Assembly (NCBI GenBank): GCA_011049455.1
Contig: DSBL01000008.1
Coordinates: 1-56,482, forward strand
DNA: 56,482 nucleotides
Reading direction: 5' to 3'
Origin: Desulfonatronum sp.
GTDB lineage: Bacteria > Desulfobacterota > Desulfovibrionia > Desulfovibrionales > Desulfonatronaceae
Shown: positions 34,821 to 44,007 of the stretch, one piece after another
How positions within the stretch are numbered: the first letter of the stretch is position 1
How the letters are laid out: every line of letters starts with the position of its first letter
Translations under genes and position numbers: made by a program
Notes under the pieces: model-generated
What the model was told of the DNA's origin: nothing
The model's input: the letters and a program-made list of their open reading frames with translations, nothing else
The model's database searches: none

Positions 34821-35400
34821 CGGCTTCGGCTCCGAGAGACAACGCCTTCAGGTTCACGTCCACAAGTTTTGGTGAAAAAAGTTTGGCCACGGTTTTCTCA
34901 AGCCTGTCCAAGCCAAAAGGCAGCCTGCCCAATGCCTGAAGCGCGCCTAAAAGAGCCAGGTTGCCTGCCTGCTCCGCGCCGGCCTGGGCCCCGAGTTCCC
35001 GGCACGCCAGGAAATAAACGTTCTGCGTACATTGACGGATCAGACGCCGGATGTCCTCAGCGCCGGGCGACTGTTCCCGGCCGCAACAGACACCCAGCGG
35101 CGGCAGGGGATCAGTGCTGCATAAAATAAGCCCTCGCATAGCGAGATAGGGAAGAGCGCGCAGCGTTTCCATGGGTTCGAAGCCCAACAGCACATCCGCC
35201 TCCCCCCGGCAGATTCGCGGGCTGACGTATCCGCCCATGAGTACGGTGGATTCCACAATGCCTCCGCGCTGGGCCATGCCATGCACCTCGCCGGCGACCA
35301 CGGGTATCCCCTCGTCCAGCGCTGACTGGGCCAGAAGGCGGGTTGCAGTGACCGTTCCCTGCCCGCCGACTCCGGTAAAAAAGACACGCAGCCGAGACAT
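34804..35400 (-). CDS. iorB: Indolepyruvate ferredoxin oxidoreductase, beta subunit
   Basis: The 198-residue gamma-type POR domain protein has FTGVGGQGTVTATRLLAQ at the N-terminus and GEVHGMAQRGGIVESTVL, as in IorB. It partners the TPP-containing IorA in oxidising indolepyruvate or other aryl pyruvates to aryl-acetyl-CoA with ferredoxin. The ATG at 35400 has AAGGAG five bases upstream. The iorA stop is only two bases away, so the genes are coupled. Confidence 0.93.
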   Translation of the reverse strand: MSRLRVFFTGVGGQGTVTATRLLAQSALDEGIPVVAGEVHGMAQRGGIVESTVLMGGYVSPRICRGEADVLLGFEPMETLRALPYLAMRGLILCSTDPLPPLGVCCGREQSPGAEDIRRLIRQCTQNVYFLACRELGAQAGAEQAGNLALLGALQALGRLPFGLDRLEKTVAKLFSPKLVDVNLKALSLGAEAVAQEQ

Positions 35401-35402
35401 GG

Positions 35403-37238
35403 TCAACTCCTTTTTCGAGGTTTGATGTGGTCGCATATCTGCACGCAAAACATGCACCCGTTGCACTGCGATGGATTCACGGCAATTTTTCCATCCAGCA
35501 CAAAAAAGGCCGGGCAGGCCAGGTTGTCCACACACTCTCGACAGTTGTCGCAGCTTGGTTCAACCACGGCGATGGAGGCCCTCTTGCGGCCCATGACCCT
35601 TCTGGCGAAGAGTGGACAGGGCTCTTCAGCGATCAATACGCGCACGCCCTCGAGGTTTTTCAATTCCTCCAAAACCTTGCGCATCCCGCGGAGATTCAAG
35701 GGATTTTGCATACGCAAATGCTCCACTCCGCAGGCCTTGACCACACCAGCAATGTCGATCCGGGCATTGTTCGGCCCCTTGGCCGTACGTTCCACTCCTG
35801 GATGGGGCTGTTGTCCCGTCATGGCCGTGGTTTTATTGTCCAGGATGATTACCAGCAGGTTGTGGTTGTTGAACACCGCGTTGGCCAGGCCGGTTATGCC
35901 GGAGTGAAAAAAGGTGGAGTCCCCGATATAGGCCACAACTGTTTTGCCGCTGATTTTGGCCAGGCCGGACCCGGTGGAAATGGAAGCGCCCATGCACACG
36001 CAGGTGTCCGCGGCGCGCAGGGGAGGCAAGACACCCAGGGTGTAGCAACCGATGTCCGAGGCGTAAAAAGCGTTGTCTTGAAAAACCTGACGAACCGCGT
36101 AAAATACTGCCCGATGCGGACAGCCCGGGCACATGTTCGGGGGCCGCATGGGCAGCCCCTCGGGCACAGAGCAAGGTTCCACCTGTTCCGTCTCCATGCC
36201 CAGAACCGCGCACATTACCTTTTTAAGCATCAAGGAGGAGTATTCATCGTGACGCGGCAGGTGACTGCCCTTGCCGAATATTTCCGTGGTCAACCCCAGT
36301 CGCTGGGCCAGGGCGCGGACCTCCGTTTCCAGAACAGCTTCGCCCTCTTCCACAATGATCACCTTGGAAAGGCTTCTCAGAAACCCCTCGACCATGCGCT
36401 CAGGCAAGGGATGGGAAAAACCCAGTTCCAGCAGCTGTATTCGACCTGAAAGATCCAGGTCGCTCAGGGCGTCCCGCAAATAAGCCCTGCTGACGCCGGA
36501 CGCAATACAACCCACGTCGCCTTGCCCGGATGTGATGTTGAAGGGAGATATTTCAGCCAGCTCACGCATTTCAGAAAGCTTTTGAAGCAAAACCTGATGC
36601 CTGATCCTGGCCACGGCCGGGACGATCACGAATCGGCGCGGATCGGATGCAAAAGGTTTCACCGAGGAAGGCCGCTCGATCGATCCCAAAAGGACTTCCC
36701 CGCGCTGGTGGTTGACCCGTGTGGTGGTGCGCAGCAACACAGGCTGTTCAAAACGTCGGGAAAGCTCCATGGCTGCTTTGGTCATGTCCTTCATTTCCTG
36801 GGCCGTGGAGGGTTCCAGGCAGGGCAAACCAGCCAGGCGGGCGTAATATCGATTGTCCTGCTCATTCTGGCTGGAATGGCAGCCCGGATCATCAGCACTG
36901 AGCAGCACGAGTCCGCCCGGGGCGCCGAAATAGGCCACGCTCATCAACGGATCTGCGGCAACGTTCACTCCTACGTGCTTCATGGTTACCAGGGTCAAAG
37001 CCCCGGCCAGAGTCGCACCGATGCCCACTTCCAGGGCCACTTTCTCATTGGTGGAGTATTCGAATTGATATTGCCCCGCATCGCTCAGCCGGAAAAACGT
37101 ATCCGGAACCTCGGAAGAGGGCGTGCCCGGGTAGCAGGAGACAAAAGCCACGCCGGCTTCCAGTGCTCCGCGCACTATGGCCTCGTTGCCCAAAAGCAGA
37201 TGTTTTTCCCCTGGTTGTCCGGCAAGCAAAGTATTCAT
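35403..37238 (-). CDS. iorA: Indolepyruvate ferredoxin oxidoreductase, alpha subunit
   Basis: The 611-residue enzyme has the N-terminal POR pyrimidine domain (LGNEAIVRGALEAG), TPP-binding core (MCPGCPHRAVFYAVRQ; GDSTFFHSGITGLANAVFN with IILDNKTTAMTG) and two C-terminal [4Fe-4S] motifs (CDNCRECVDNLACP and CNGCMFCVQICDHI). It oxidises indolepyruvate and related keto acids from aromatic amino-acid breakdown and donates electrons to ferredoxin. It is followed by iorB and the sigma-54 activator on the same strand. Confidence 0.95.
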   Translation of the reverse strand: MNTLLAGQPGEKHLLLGNEAIVRGALEAGVAFVSCYPGTPSSEVPDTFFRLSDAGQYQFEYSTNEKVALEVGIGATLAGALTLVTMKHVGVNVAADPLMSVAYFGAPGGLVLLSADDPGCHSSQNEQDNRYYARLAGLPCLEPSTAQEMKDMTKAAMELSRRFEQPVLLRTTTRVNHQRGEVLLGSIERPSSVKPFASDPRRFVIVPAVARIRHQVLLQKLSEMRELAEISPFNITSGQGDVGCIASGVSRAYLRDALSDLDLSGRIQLLELGFSHPLPERMVEGFLRSLSKVIIVEEGEAVLETEVRALAQRLGLTTEIFGKGSHLPRHDEYSSLMLKKVMCAVLGMETEQVEPCSVPEGLPMRPPNMCPGCPHRAVFYAVRQVFQDNAFYASDIGCYTLGVLPPLRAADTCVCMGASISTGSGLAKISGKTVVAYIGDSTFFHSGITGLANAVFNNHNLLVIILDNKTTAMTGQQPHPGVERTAKGPNNARIDIAGVVKACGVEHLRMQNPLNLRGMRKVLEELKNLEGVRVLIAEEPCPLFARRVMGRKRASIAVVEPSCDNCRECVDNLACPAFFVLDGKIAVNPSQCNGCMFCVQICDHIKPRKRS

Positions 37239-37286
37239 GGCTTTCCTTTGTGTGAATTGAAAAGTTTGTGATTTGATGTGGAAGAA

Positions 37287-37958
37287 TTACGATCTATTGG
37301 TGCCAAGTTGTTCCTGGGCCTGGGTCGCCTTGAAATCCAGAAATCCGGCCTGGGATGGGTCCCCCCTGGTCTTCAACTCTTCGTAAACCGCCAAGGCTTT
37401 TTCCCAGGCCCCGGCCAATTCCGCTGCTTCGGCCAATTGAAGCAGGATAACGGAATGCATGCTCTCAGGAGCCTGGCCGCGCAGTCGCTCAAGTTCTTCA
37501 AGGGCCTCGCGGACCTGGCCGAGGCGAAGCATTGTCGTGCTTTTTCCCAGACGACCCAGCACGGACCAGTTGTCAGGGCCTTCTTGCGCCAGCCTGGCCC
37601 AGGACTCCAGGACCTGGGACCAGTCTTGCAGCTCATGGGCTGCCTTGGCCGTCTCCAGCCTGTACCTCGGCAGCAAAGACGCGGGCAGCGCCCCTTGAAG
37701 CTCGGCCAGGGCAGCCAACCGCTGGGCGCCCTGGTTCTCGAAAATGGCCCGCTCCAGGGCTTGTTCGGCCTTGATCAGTCTGTGATCTTGATACGCGCCA
37801 TACCCGGCGTAGACTGCGGCAAAAACAACAATGGCCGCGGCAAAAACGGCAATGAGACGCCATTGCTCCATGAATTTCTGATAAAGTTGCCGAGACTCCG
37901 ATCCGATTTCGTCCTCAATTCTCTCGACAAGTGCTTTCTGGGCTTCTTTTGTGGACAT
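37287..37958 (-). CDS. Membrane-anchored TPR protein (YfgM-like)
   Basis: The 223-residue protein has one membrane helix near the N-terminus (about 36-58) after a charged cytoplasmic segment, then helical repeats of TPR type in the periplasmic region (about 65-215). The layout resembles YfgM/AncA-type SecYEG-associated proteins, but the match is by architecture only. An ATG at 37958 is preferred with AGGAG eight bases upstream; the GTG two codons earlier is too close to that site. The gap to iorA is 48 bases; co-transcription is possible. Confidence 0.7.
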   Translation of the reverse strand: MSTKEAQKALVERIEDEIGSESRQLYQKFMEQWRLIAVFAAAIVVFAAVYAGYGAYQDHRLIKAEQALERAIFENQGAQRLAALAELQGALPASLLPRYRLETAKAAHELQDWSQVLESWARLAQEGPDNWSVLGRLGKSTTMLRLGQVREALEELERLRGQAPESMHSVILLQLAEAAELAGAWEKALAVYEELKTRGDPSQAGFLDFKATQAQEQLGTNRS

Positions 37959-38040
37959 TTGCACTTCTCCTGATGGATATTACATATTTGTGACAAACGT
38001 TGATCACGTACTCATAATCGCTGTCAAGGTCAAAGGGCGA

Positions 38041-38064
38041 AAAGCCGGGCCAGGCTTTTTTTTG
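38041..38064 (+). terminator. Possible terminator in the rpoZ leader region
   Basis: AAAAGCC and GGCTTTT pair around a six-base loop (38041-38060), with T to 38064. The stem is short. It lies upstream of the rpoZ promoter, so it could block read-through toward rpoZ or act for an unannotated transcript. Confidence 0.35.
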
Positions 38065-38137
38065 AAAAAAAGAACTTGCCACAAATGATTTTTTCCTTTT
38101 TTGGAACAAGGCCATAAAAAACATCGTCACTTGAATA

Positions 38138-38166
38138 TTGACACCTTTTTGTTTGCAGGGTAAAAA
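38138..38166 (+). promoter_or_regulatory. Probable sigma-70 promoter of rpoZ-dnaJ-moaC
   Basis: A consensus -35 TTGACA (38138-38143) is followed after 17 bases by a TAAAAA -10 (38161-38166). The first start codon is 39 bases downstream. No CIRCE element is seen, although dnaJ is downstream. Confidence 0.55.
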
Positions 38167-38204
38167 ATAAAGTTTTGCAAATTCAAAGAGAATCCGGAGG
38201 GAAT

Positions 38205-38426
38205 ATGGCCAGAATTACCGTTGAAGATTGCCTGCAACAGGTGGACAACAGATTTCTCGTGGTTCAAATGGCCATCAAGCGCGTTCAACAATACCGCAAG
38301 GGCTACACTCCACTGGTGGAAAGCGAGAACAAGGACATCGTCACTGCCCTGCGGGAAATCGCCGCGGGAAAGGTCCTGCCGGCGGAAAACATTGAGGAAG
38401 CAGGCATCGTGGGTGTGAACAGGTAG
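38205..38426 (+). CDS. rpoZ: DNA-directed RNA polymerase omega subunit
   Basis: The 73-residue protein has the omega layout: [20 protein letters not shown] followed by AIKRVQQ and a [15 protein letters not shown] helix. Omega supports beta-prime folding and, in some lineages, ppGpp binding. The ATG at 38205 has CGGAGGG immediately upstream; an ATG at 38175 would add ten residues. It is two bases from dnaJ. Confidence 0.93.
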   Translation: MARITVEDCLQQVDNRFLVVQMAIKRVQQYRKGYTPLVESENKDIVTALREIAAGKVLPAENIEEAGIVGVNR

Positions 38427-38428
38427 CC

Positions 38429-39541
38429 ATGGCTTTGCGCAAGGACTATTACGAAGTGCTGGGGGTATCCCGGGACGCTGCGGACGAGGAAATCAAAAAG
38501 GCCTATCGTCGGCTGGCCATGAAGTTTCATCCGGATCGCAACCCCGATGACCCCCAGGCCGAAACCCGCTTCAAGGAGGCGTCTGAAGCCTATGAAGTCT
38601 TGCGTGATCCGACGAAGCGAGCCCAGTATGACCAATTCGGCCATGAGGGATTAAACGGCACGGGGTTTCAAGGATTTCGGAGCACCGACGACATCTTCAG
38701 CACGTTCAGCGATGTTTTCGGCGAATTTTTCGGTTTCGGTTCCGCTTCACGCGGCCCAAGACCCCAGGCCGGCGCGGATCTGCGCTACAACCTGACTATT
38801 TCCTTCCGGGACGCGGCCAAGGGCAAGGAGTTGGAACTGCGCATCCCGCGCAATGAAAAATGCGCCGAATGCAGCGGCACCGGGGCAGCGCGAGGAACAC
38901 GGCCTGAAACCTGTCGCCAATGCGGCGGCCGCGGCCAAGTTCATCAAACCCAGGGCTTCTTTCGGATCACCGTGACCTGCCCGGTCTGCCAGGGTCAGGG
39001 AGAAATCATCGCCACGCCCTGCGCATCGTGCCATGGACGCGGCATCGTGCGTACGACCCGCGAGCTGAAGGTGCGCATCCCCGCCGGCGTTGACAACGGC
39101 AGCCGCCTGCGGTTGCGCGGCGAAGGGGAGCCCGGCATCTACGGCGGTCCCGCCGGTGATTTGTATGTGGTAGTCCATGTGGAGGAGGACGACGTTTTCC
39201 GGCGCCAGGGACAACATTTGGTGGTAACCAAGGAAATCAGCTTTGTTGACGCGGCACTGGGAGCCCGCATCGAGGTCCCGACCCTGGATGATCCGGTCCC
39301 CATGGACATTCCCAAAGGCACCCAAAGCGGGCATGTCTTCCAGGTCAACGGATTGGGTTTGCCGCATCTGGGCAGCACGCATCGCGGGGACCTGCTGGTG
39401 GAGGTTCAGGTAAAGATCCCCACCAGACTGACGAAACAGCAAGAAGAGTTGCTTCGTGAATTCGCCCGGCTGGAAGAGGACCGGCCCCTGAAAAAAGTCA
39501 AGCGGTTCTTTGGCAAAGCCAAGGAAGCGGTCAAGGGATAA
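38429..39541 (+). CDS. dnaJ: Chaperone DnaJ
   Basis: The 370-residue co-chaperone has a J domain (1-70) with the HPD motif in FHPDRNPDD, a G/F-rich stretch (70-105), four zinc-finger CxxCxGxG repeats ([32 protein letters not shown]; about 145-210) and the C-terminal substrate-binding domains. It stimulates DnaK ATPase. It is not next to dnaK/grpE but between rpoZ and moaC, with a probable shared promoter. Confidence 0.96.
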   Translation: MALRKDYYEVLGVSRDAADEEIKKAYRRLAMKFHPDRNPDDPQAETRFKEASEAYEVLRDPTKRAQYDQFGHEGLNGTGFQGFRSTDDIFSTFSDVFGEFFGFGSASRGPRPQAGADLRYNLTISFRDAAKGKELELRIPRNEKCAECSGTGAARGTRPETCRQCGGRGQVHQTQGFFRITVTCPVCQGQGEIIATPCASCHGRGIVRTTRELKVRIPAGVDNGSRLRLRGEGEPGIYGGPAGDLYVVVHVEEDDVFRRQGQHLVVTKEISFVDAALGARIEVPTLDDPVPMDIPKGTQSGHVFQVNGLGLPHLGSTHRGDLLVEVQVKIPTRLTKQQEELLREFARLEEDRPLKKVKRFFGKAKEAVKG

Positions 39542-39551
39542 GCAGCCGCCA

Positions 39552-40070
39552 ATGCACGCACAATTTACGCATCTTACCGAGGACGGCGAACTGACCATGG
39601 TGGACGTGGGCGGCAAGCCCGAAACACAACGTGTTGCCGTGGCCAGGTCGGAGATTCTCCTGTCCCCGGCCACCATGGCTTTGCTTGAAGCCAAAGCCCT
39701 GCCCAAGGGTGACGTGTTGGCCACGGCGAAAATAGCCGGAATCCTGGCCGCCAAGAAGACGGCTGATCTGATTCCCCTCTGTCATCCCCTGCATCTCTCC
39801 CATGTGGATTTGCGCTTTCAAGCGGACCGCGATCTCAACCGGATTTGCATCGAATCCGAGGTCCGCTGCGCGGACCGTACAGGCGTGGAGATGGAGGCGT
39901 TGACAGCCGTGCAGGTGGCCGCCTTGACCATCTACGACATGTGCAAGGCCATTCAAAAAGACATGGTCATCACCGCCTGCAGGCTCGTCTACAAGGCCGG
40001 CGGACGCAGCGGCGTCTACCTGGCTCCAGGGGAGACGCCACCCCAATGCGCGGCCCACGCCAAACCTTGA
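39552..40070 (+). CDS. moaC: Cyclic pyranopterin monophosphate synthase
   Basis: The 172-residue protein has the family motifs: [16 protein letters not shown] at residue 16, [19 protein letters not shown] around 73 and [20 protein letters not shown] near 115. It acts with MoaA in the first step of molybdenum cofactor synthesis, turning the 8-cyclo intermediate into cPMP. The ATG at 39552 is the first in the family frame. Convergent with hisF, 8 bases away. Confidence 0.95.
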   Translation: MHAQFTHLTEDGELTMVDVGGKPETQRVAVARSEILLSPATMALLEAKALPKGDVLATAKIAGILAAKKTADLIPLCHPLHLSHVDLRFQADRDLNRICIESEVRCADRTGVEMEALTAVQVAALTIYDMCKAIQKDMVITACRLVYKAGGRSGVYLAPGETPPQCAAHAKP

Positions 40071-40078
40071 ACGGCCCG

Positions 40079-40858
40079 TCACCAGACTTGGCGCACCTTG
40101 ATCCCCTGCCCCGCCAGATAGCTCTTCAGCTTTGCAATCGAATACTCGCCATAGTGCACAATGGAAGCCACCAGCGCCGCCGAGGCCAACCCCATGGTCA
40201 AGGCGTCGGCCAAATGAACGGGCCTGCCCGCGCCGCCCGAGGCGATCACTGGAATGGTTACGGCCTCGGCCACCAGCCTGGTCAATGTCAGCTCATACCC
40301 CTCTTTGGTGCCGTCCGCATCAATGGAATTCAGACAAATTTCACCAGCCCCCAATTCCTGGACTCTTTTGGCCCACACCAGGGCATCCATGCCCGTAGGC
40401 GTCCGTCCCCCATGGATGACCACCTCGTAGCCCGAGGGGATTTCCAAACTGGGGGGCACCGCAAGCACATCCATGCCCACCACGATGCATTGCGAGCCGA
40501 ACGCAGCGGCCCCCTGGACAATAATCTTCGGATTGCGCACCGCCGATGAATTCACTGAAATTTTTTCCGCACCGGCCAGCAAAACAGCGCGCATATCCTC
40601 AGTATTGCGAATTCCGCCGCCAACGGAAAACGGAATAAAGGTCTGCGCGGCGACGTGTTCCACGACCTTGAGCATGATCCCTCTTTTCTCGCTGGATGCG
40701 GTGATGTCGTAAAACACCAGCTCATCCGCCCCCTCGTCGGAATAAAACCGGGCCATGTCCACGGGATCGCCGATATCCACATTTCCCTTGAATTTGACGC
40801 CTTTGGTCAACCGGCCGTCGCGTACGTCCAGACAGGGGATGATCCGTTTACTGAGCAT
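40079..40858 (-). CDS. hisF: Imidazole glycerol phosphate synthase cyclase subunit
   Basis: The 259-residue TIM barrel begins [20 protein letters not shown] and carries VGGGIRN with the phosphate-binding loop and the catalytic Asp residues typical of HisF. With HisH it makes imidazole glycerol phosphate and AICAR in histidine synthesis. Its start overlaps the hisH stop by 11 bases. Confidence 0.96.
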   Translation of the reverse strand: MLSKRIIPCLDVRDGRLTKGVKFKGNVDIGDPVDMARFYSDEGADELVFYDITASSEKRGIMLKVVEHVAAQTFIPFSVGGGIRNTEDMRAVLLAGAEKISVNSSAVRNPKIIVQGAAAFGSQCIVVGMDVLAVPPSLEIPSGYEVVIHGGRTPTGMDALVWAKRVQELGAGEICLNSIDADGTKEGYELTLTRLVAEAVTIPVIASGGAGRPVHLADALTMGLASAALVASIVHYGEYSIAKLKSYLAGQGIKVRQVW

Positions 40859-41489
40859 TGTCTTTCTCCTGACAGTAGCTGTAAAAATTGGCCAGCAGTC
40901 TCAGTCCGGGCCGGCCGCTTTTTTCCGGATGAAACTGTACGGCCCACAATCCCGGGCGGCCGAAAATGGATGCGAATTCCCTACCGTAGAAGGTAGTGGC
41001 CATAACCAGTTCAGGAACGGGTGCCGGATAATAGCTGTGCACAAAATAAAATTCAGCTTCATCGGAAATGCCACAGAGCAATGCGCATTCCGTCACGGCG
41101 CGCAAACCGTTCCAGCCCATATGTGGAACAATCAAATTGCGACCATTTTCGTCGTGCCATTCAGGATTAAAACGCCGGCAACAGCCCTCAAAAACACCCA
41201 AGGTTTGGGTGTCGTTTTCCTCACTGTACTCCAGCAGCACTTGGCATCCCACGCAAATGCCCAAAAGGGGCTTTCCGGTGTGAATCAGTTCTCCAAGCAA
41301 CACATCCAGCCCTTTCTGGCGCAGCTCGGCCATGGCCTGGCCTGCGGCGCCCACGCCGGGGAAAATCACCCCCTGGGAATTCTTCAACAAAACCGGGTCA
41401 GCACTGATTCTGCAAGGTATTCCCAGGTAATCAAGGGCGCGGCGGACACTGGTCTGGTTGCCGGCCTCATAATCCAAAACGATGAGCAT
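40848..41489 (-). CDS. hisH: Imidazole glycerol phosphate synthase glutaminase subunit
   Basis: The 213-residue class I amidotransferase begins [19 protein letters not shown] and has the Cys nucleophile in [13 protein letters not shown] near residue 84; a His-Glu pair is in VQFHPEKSG near the C-terminus. It supplies ammonia to HisF. The ATG at 41489 has AAGGAG about six bases upstream. The other his genes are not in the window. Confidence 0.95.
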   Translation of the reverse strand: MLIVLDYEAGNQTSVRRALDYLGIPCRISADPVLLKNSQGVIFPGVGAAGQAMAELRQKGLDVLLGELIHTGKPLLGICVGCQVLLEYSEENDTQTLGVFEGCCRRFNPEWHDENGRNLIVPHMGWNGLRAVTECALLCGISDEAEFYFVHSYYPAPVPELVMATTFYGREFASIFGRPGLWAVQFHPEKSGRPGLRLLANFYSYCQEKDNAQ

Positions 41490-41620
41490 GTCTGTCTCCT
41501 TGCGTCCATGAGAAACAAGCTGCAAAAGGACTTGCCAAAGTTATCCGGAAAAATTCGGTCTCAAACATAAAACCGGGCTCTTGTCACCATAGACAAAATG
41601 ATCGGCACGGGTCTTTCCTG

Positions 41621-41650
41621 TTGCCAGGCAATGGACCTCCAGGGTAGATT
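41621..41650 (+). promoter_or_regulatory. Possible promoter of hldD
   Basis: TTGCCA (41621-41626) and TAGATT (41645-41650) are spaced by 18 bases, about 44 bases before the hldD start, which has its own AAGGAGG. It lies between divergent hisH and hldD. Confidence 0.35.
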
Positions 41651-41693
41651 GCCTTGTGTTTGAGGGACAACAATCGGACACCAAGGAGGTCAC

Positions 41694-42662
41694 ATGTACA
41701 TCGTTACTGGCGGTGCGGGATTCATCGGCAGCGCCCTGGTTTGGAAACTGAATCAGCAAGGGATAGACAATATCCTGGTGGTGGACGATCTGGGTTCCAA
41801 TGACAAGTGGAAAAATTTGGTCAACCGCAGCTACGCGGACTACCTGCACAAGACCACCTTTCTCCAACTCCTGCAAAAAGAAAACCTGGCCGATGTCACG
41901 GCTGTTCTGCACATGGGGGCCTGCTCCTCCACCACGGAGCTGGACGCCGAATATCTTATGGAGAACAACTACCGGTACTCCAAAATCCTGGCAGAATTCT
42001 GTCTGCGAAGGCACATCCGCTTCATTTACGCCAGCAGTGCGGCCACATACGGCGACGGCGATCAGGGCTTTGACGACGAACCGACGCGCATGCCGCGGCT
42101 CAAGCCGTTAAACATGTACGGCTATTCCAAGCAGCTTTTTGATTTATGGGCCCTGCGCAACAACCTGCTGCAAGGCATGGTCGGGCTTAAATTCTTCAAC
42201 GTGTTCGGGCCGAATGAATATCACAAGAACGACATGATGAGCGTTGTCTGCAAGGCATTTTCCCAGATCAAAACCAGCGGACGGCTGCGCCTTTTCAAGT
42301 CCTGCCGGATGGATTTCGCCCATGGCGAACAAAAACGGGACTTCATCTACGTCAAGGATTGCGTTGACGTGATCTGGTGGCTCTTGGAGCATCCGGAGGT
42401 TAACGGTCTCTTCAACCTGGGCCGGGGCAAAGCTCAGAGCTGGAACGAGCTGGCCCAAGCGGTTTTCTCGGCCATGGACCTGCCCTTTGCCGTGGAGTAC
42501 ATCGACATGCCGGAAAACATCCGCCCAAAATACCAGTATTTCACCCAGGCGGTCATGGATCGGCTGAAGTCGCGGGGGTGCCCGGTCCAAAGCGCGGATT
42601 TGGCCGAAAGCGTTGCGGACTATGTGCGCAACTATCTCATGCAAGAAGATCCCTATCTCTAG
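41694..42662 (+). CDS. hldD: ADP-L-glycero-D-manno-heptose 6-epimerase
   Basis: The 322-residue short-chain dehydrogenase-type protein has TGGAGFIGSALVW (Rossmann loop), HMGACSSTTE, and the catalytic S-YxxxK in ASSAATYG and MYGYSKQLFD. The signature FFNVFGPNEYHKNDMMS identifies it as the heptose epimerase rather than a generic sugar epimerase. It completes ADP-L-glycero-D-manno-heptose synthesis, the pathway also served by rfaE2 at 828. A strong AAGGAGG precedes the ATG. Confidence 0.95.
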   Translation: MYIVTGGAGFIGSALVWKLNQQGIDNILVVDDLGSNDKWKNLVNRSYADYLHKTTFLQLLQKENLADVTAVLHMGACSSTTELDAEYLMENNYRYSKILAEFCLRRHIRFIYASSAATYGDGDQGFDDEPTRMPRLKPLNMYGYSKQLFDLWALRNNLLQGMVGLKFFNVFGPNEYHKNDMMSVVCKAFSQIKTSGRLRLFKSCRMDFAHGEQKRDFIYVKDCVDVIWWLLEHPEVNGLFNLGRGKAQSWNELAQAVFSAMDLPFAVEYIDMPENIRPKYQYFTQAVMDRLKSRGCPVQSADLAESVADYVRNYLMQEDPYL

Positions 42663-42830
42663 GCGTTTTTCATGTAATCACCTTGCAGTGAAGATCGCAT
42701 CGACACCAGAAGCACATACCTTATGCGAATCTTGCAACACAACAGCAGCGGCCGACTCAAAATGAATATGTCTTTAACACATTGAAATCACGTAATAAAT
42801 ACAACTTGCCAGCCCTTGCTCGCTCGTTCG

Positions 42831-42855
42831 CCGCTCATTTCCGCCCTTTGAGCGG
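42831..42855. repeat. Inverted repeat upstream of TAXI-TRAP operon
   Basis: CCGCTCA and TGAGCGG form a perfect 7-bp inverted repeat with an 11-base spacer just before the TTGACT -35 of the TAXI gene. It might be an operator for a local regulator or a short hairpin. No U tract. Confidence 0.4.
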
Positions 42856-42861
42856 ATTATC

Positions 42862-42890
42862 TTGACTTTTCCAGGGACATGGTTTCTATG
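42862..42890 (+). promoter_or_regulatory. Possible promoter of the TAXI-TRAP genes
   Basis: TTGACT (42862-42867) and TCTATG (42885-42890) are spaced 17 bases; the -10 is weak. The gene starts 55 bases later after AGGAGGG. Confidence 0.35.
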
Positions 42891-42945
42891 GTTATTCCAG
42901 CAGTATGCTTTATCAGCGTCAATTTCATCTCAACAGGAGGGCAAA

Positions 42946-43935
42946 ATGAAAAAGGGATTATGGTTGTTCATTGTCGGCATGGCGGCATTCTTGCTTTGCG
43001 CCGGCATCACTTCGGCCGAGGCCCAGAAAAAATCCTACCTCGCCTTTGGCGGCGGCCCCACCGGCGGGACCTTCAACTACTTCGCCAACGGCATTGCCAT
43101 TTATTTGTCCAAAGCCCTGCCCGACGTGGAAATTTCCTCGGAGGGTTCAGGCGGTTCCGGAGAAAATCTGAAGAGGGTCCATGCCGGCCAGGTGGATTTC
43201 GGCATTGTTTACTCCGGCGACGCCTACCTCGGCCGGATCGGCCAGCTGCCCAACGACACCACTGAATACGTCAACGCCCGCACCCTCGGCTATCTCTACG
43301 GAGCGCCGGCCCAGCTGGTGGTCCGGGCGGACGCTGGCATTGCTTCGGCCAAGGATCTGGCGGGCAAGCGCGTGGCCGTGGGCAATGCCGGTTCCGGTGC
43401 TGCCCTGTCCGCGGAGCGCTTCTTCCGCCACATGGGTCTTTGGGACCAGATATCCCCGCAGTTTCTCGGTTACTCCCCAGCGGCCGCGGCATTCAAGGAC
43501 CGCAAGATCGACGCCTTCTGGGTCCTTGTCGGCTATCCCAACGCCTCCATCATCGAAGCCGCCACTCAGGACAACATTGCCTTGGTCAACCTGCACCAGG
43601 ACGCCGAGGAAAGCGGTTTCTACACTGCCTTTCCCTTTTATGCCCAGGTGGAAATTCCAGCCGGCACCTACCGCGGGCAGGACGCCGCGGTCGTGACCTT
43701 CCAGGATTCCACCTTCTGGTGCGCCAATGACAAAGTGGACGAGGAAATTGTCTACCAGGCCTTGAAGCAGATCTACTCCCCGGAAGGGTTGCAGCACATG
43801 GTCACGGCCCACTCCGCGGCCCGGGAAATGTCCATTGAAAACGGACTGAAAGGCGCCTCGGTGCCCCTGCATCCCGGAGCACTGAAATTCTGGACGGAAA
43901 ACGGCTTGAGCATTCCGGATGAGCTGAAGCCCTAA
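42946..43935 (+). CDS. TAXI-family TRAP transporter substrate-binding protein
   Basis: The 329-residue protein has a signal peptide (about 1-24, ending SAEA) and the TAXI core: FGGGPTGGTFNYFANGIA near residue 33, SGGSGENLKRVHAGQVDFGIV near 69, GKRVAVGNAGSGA near 140. TAXI proteins bind small organic acids such as glutamate or 2-oxoglutarate in the periplasm; the ligand here is unknown. An AGGAGGG lies six bases before the ATG. A hairpin follows the stop, then the permease gene. Confidence 0.93.
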   Translation: MKKGLWLFIVGMAAFLLCAGITSAEAQKKSYLAFGGGPTGGTFNYFANGIAIYLSKALPDVEISSEGSGGSGENLKRVHAGQVDFGIVYSGDAYLGRIGQLPNDTTEYVNARTLGYLYGAPAQLVVRADAGIASAKDLAGKRVAVGNAGSGAALSAERFFRHMGLWDQISPQFLGYSPAAAAFKDRKIDAFWVLVGYPNASIIEAATQDNIALVNLHQDAEESGFYTAFPFYAQVEIPAGTYRGQDAAVVTFQDSTFWCANDKVDEEIVYQALKQIYSPEGLQHMVTAHSAAREMSIENGLKGASVPLHPGALKFWTENGLSIPDELKP

Positions 43936-43958
43936 GATTGTAAATTCCAGCGGTTGCG

Positions 43959-43984
43959 GGGCCGGCGAAAAAGCCGGCCCTCAT
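43959..43984 (+). terminator. Intercistronic hairpin (attenuator-like) in TRAP operon
   Basis: An eight-base GC stem (GGGCCGGC / GCCGGCCC) with loop GAAAAA ends at 43980, followed by TCATCTTTT. It sits between the binding-protein and permease genes. Partial termination here would make more binding protein than permease, which is common for such systems. Confidence 0.65.
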
Positions 43985-44007
43985 CTTTTCCAGATGACGG
44001 AGAAAAA

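Noticed and set aside
38101-38204. CIRCE heat-shock element before rpoZ-dnaJ
   Set aside because: There is no inverted TTAGCACTC/GAGTGCTAA pair in the region.
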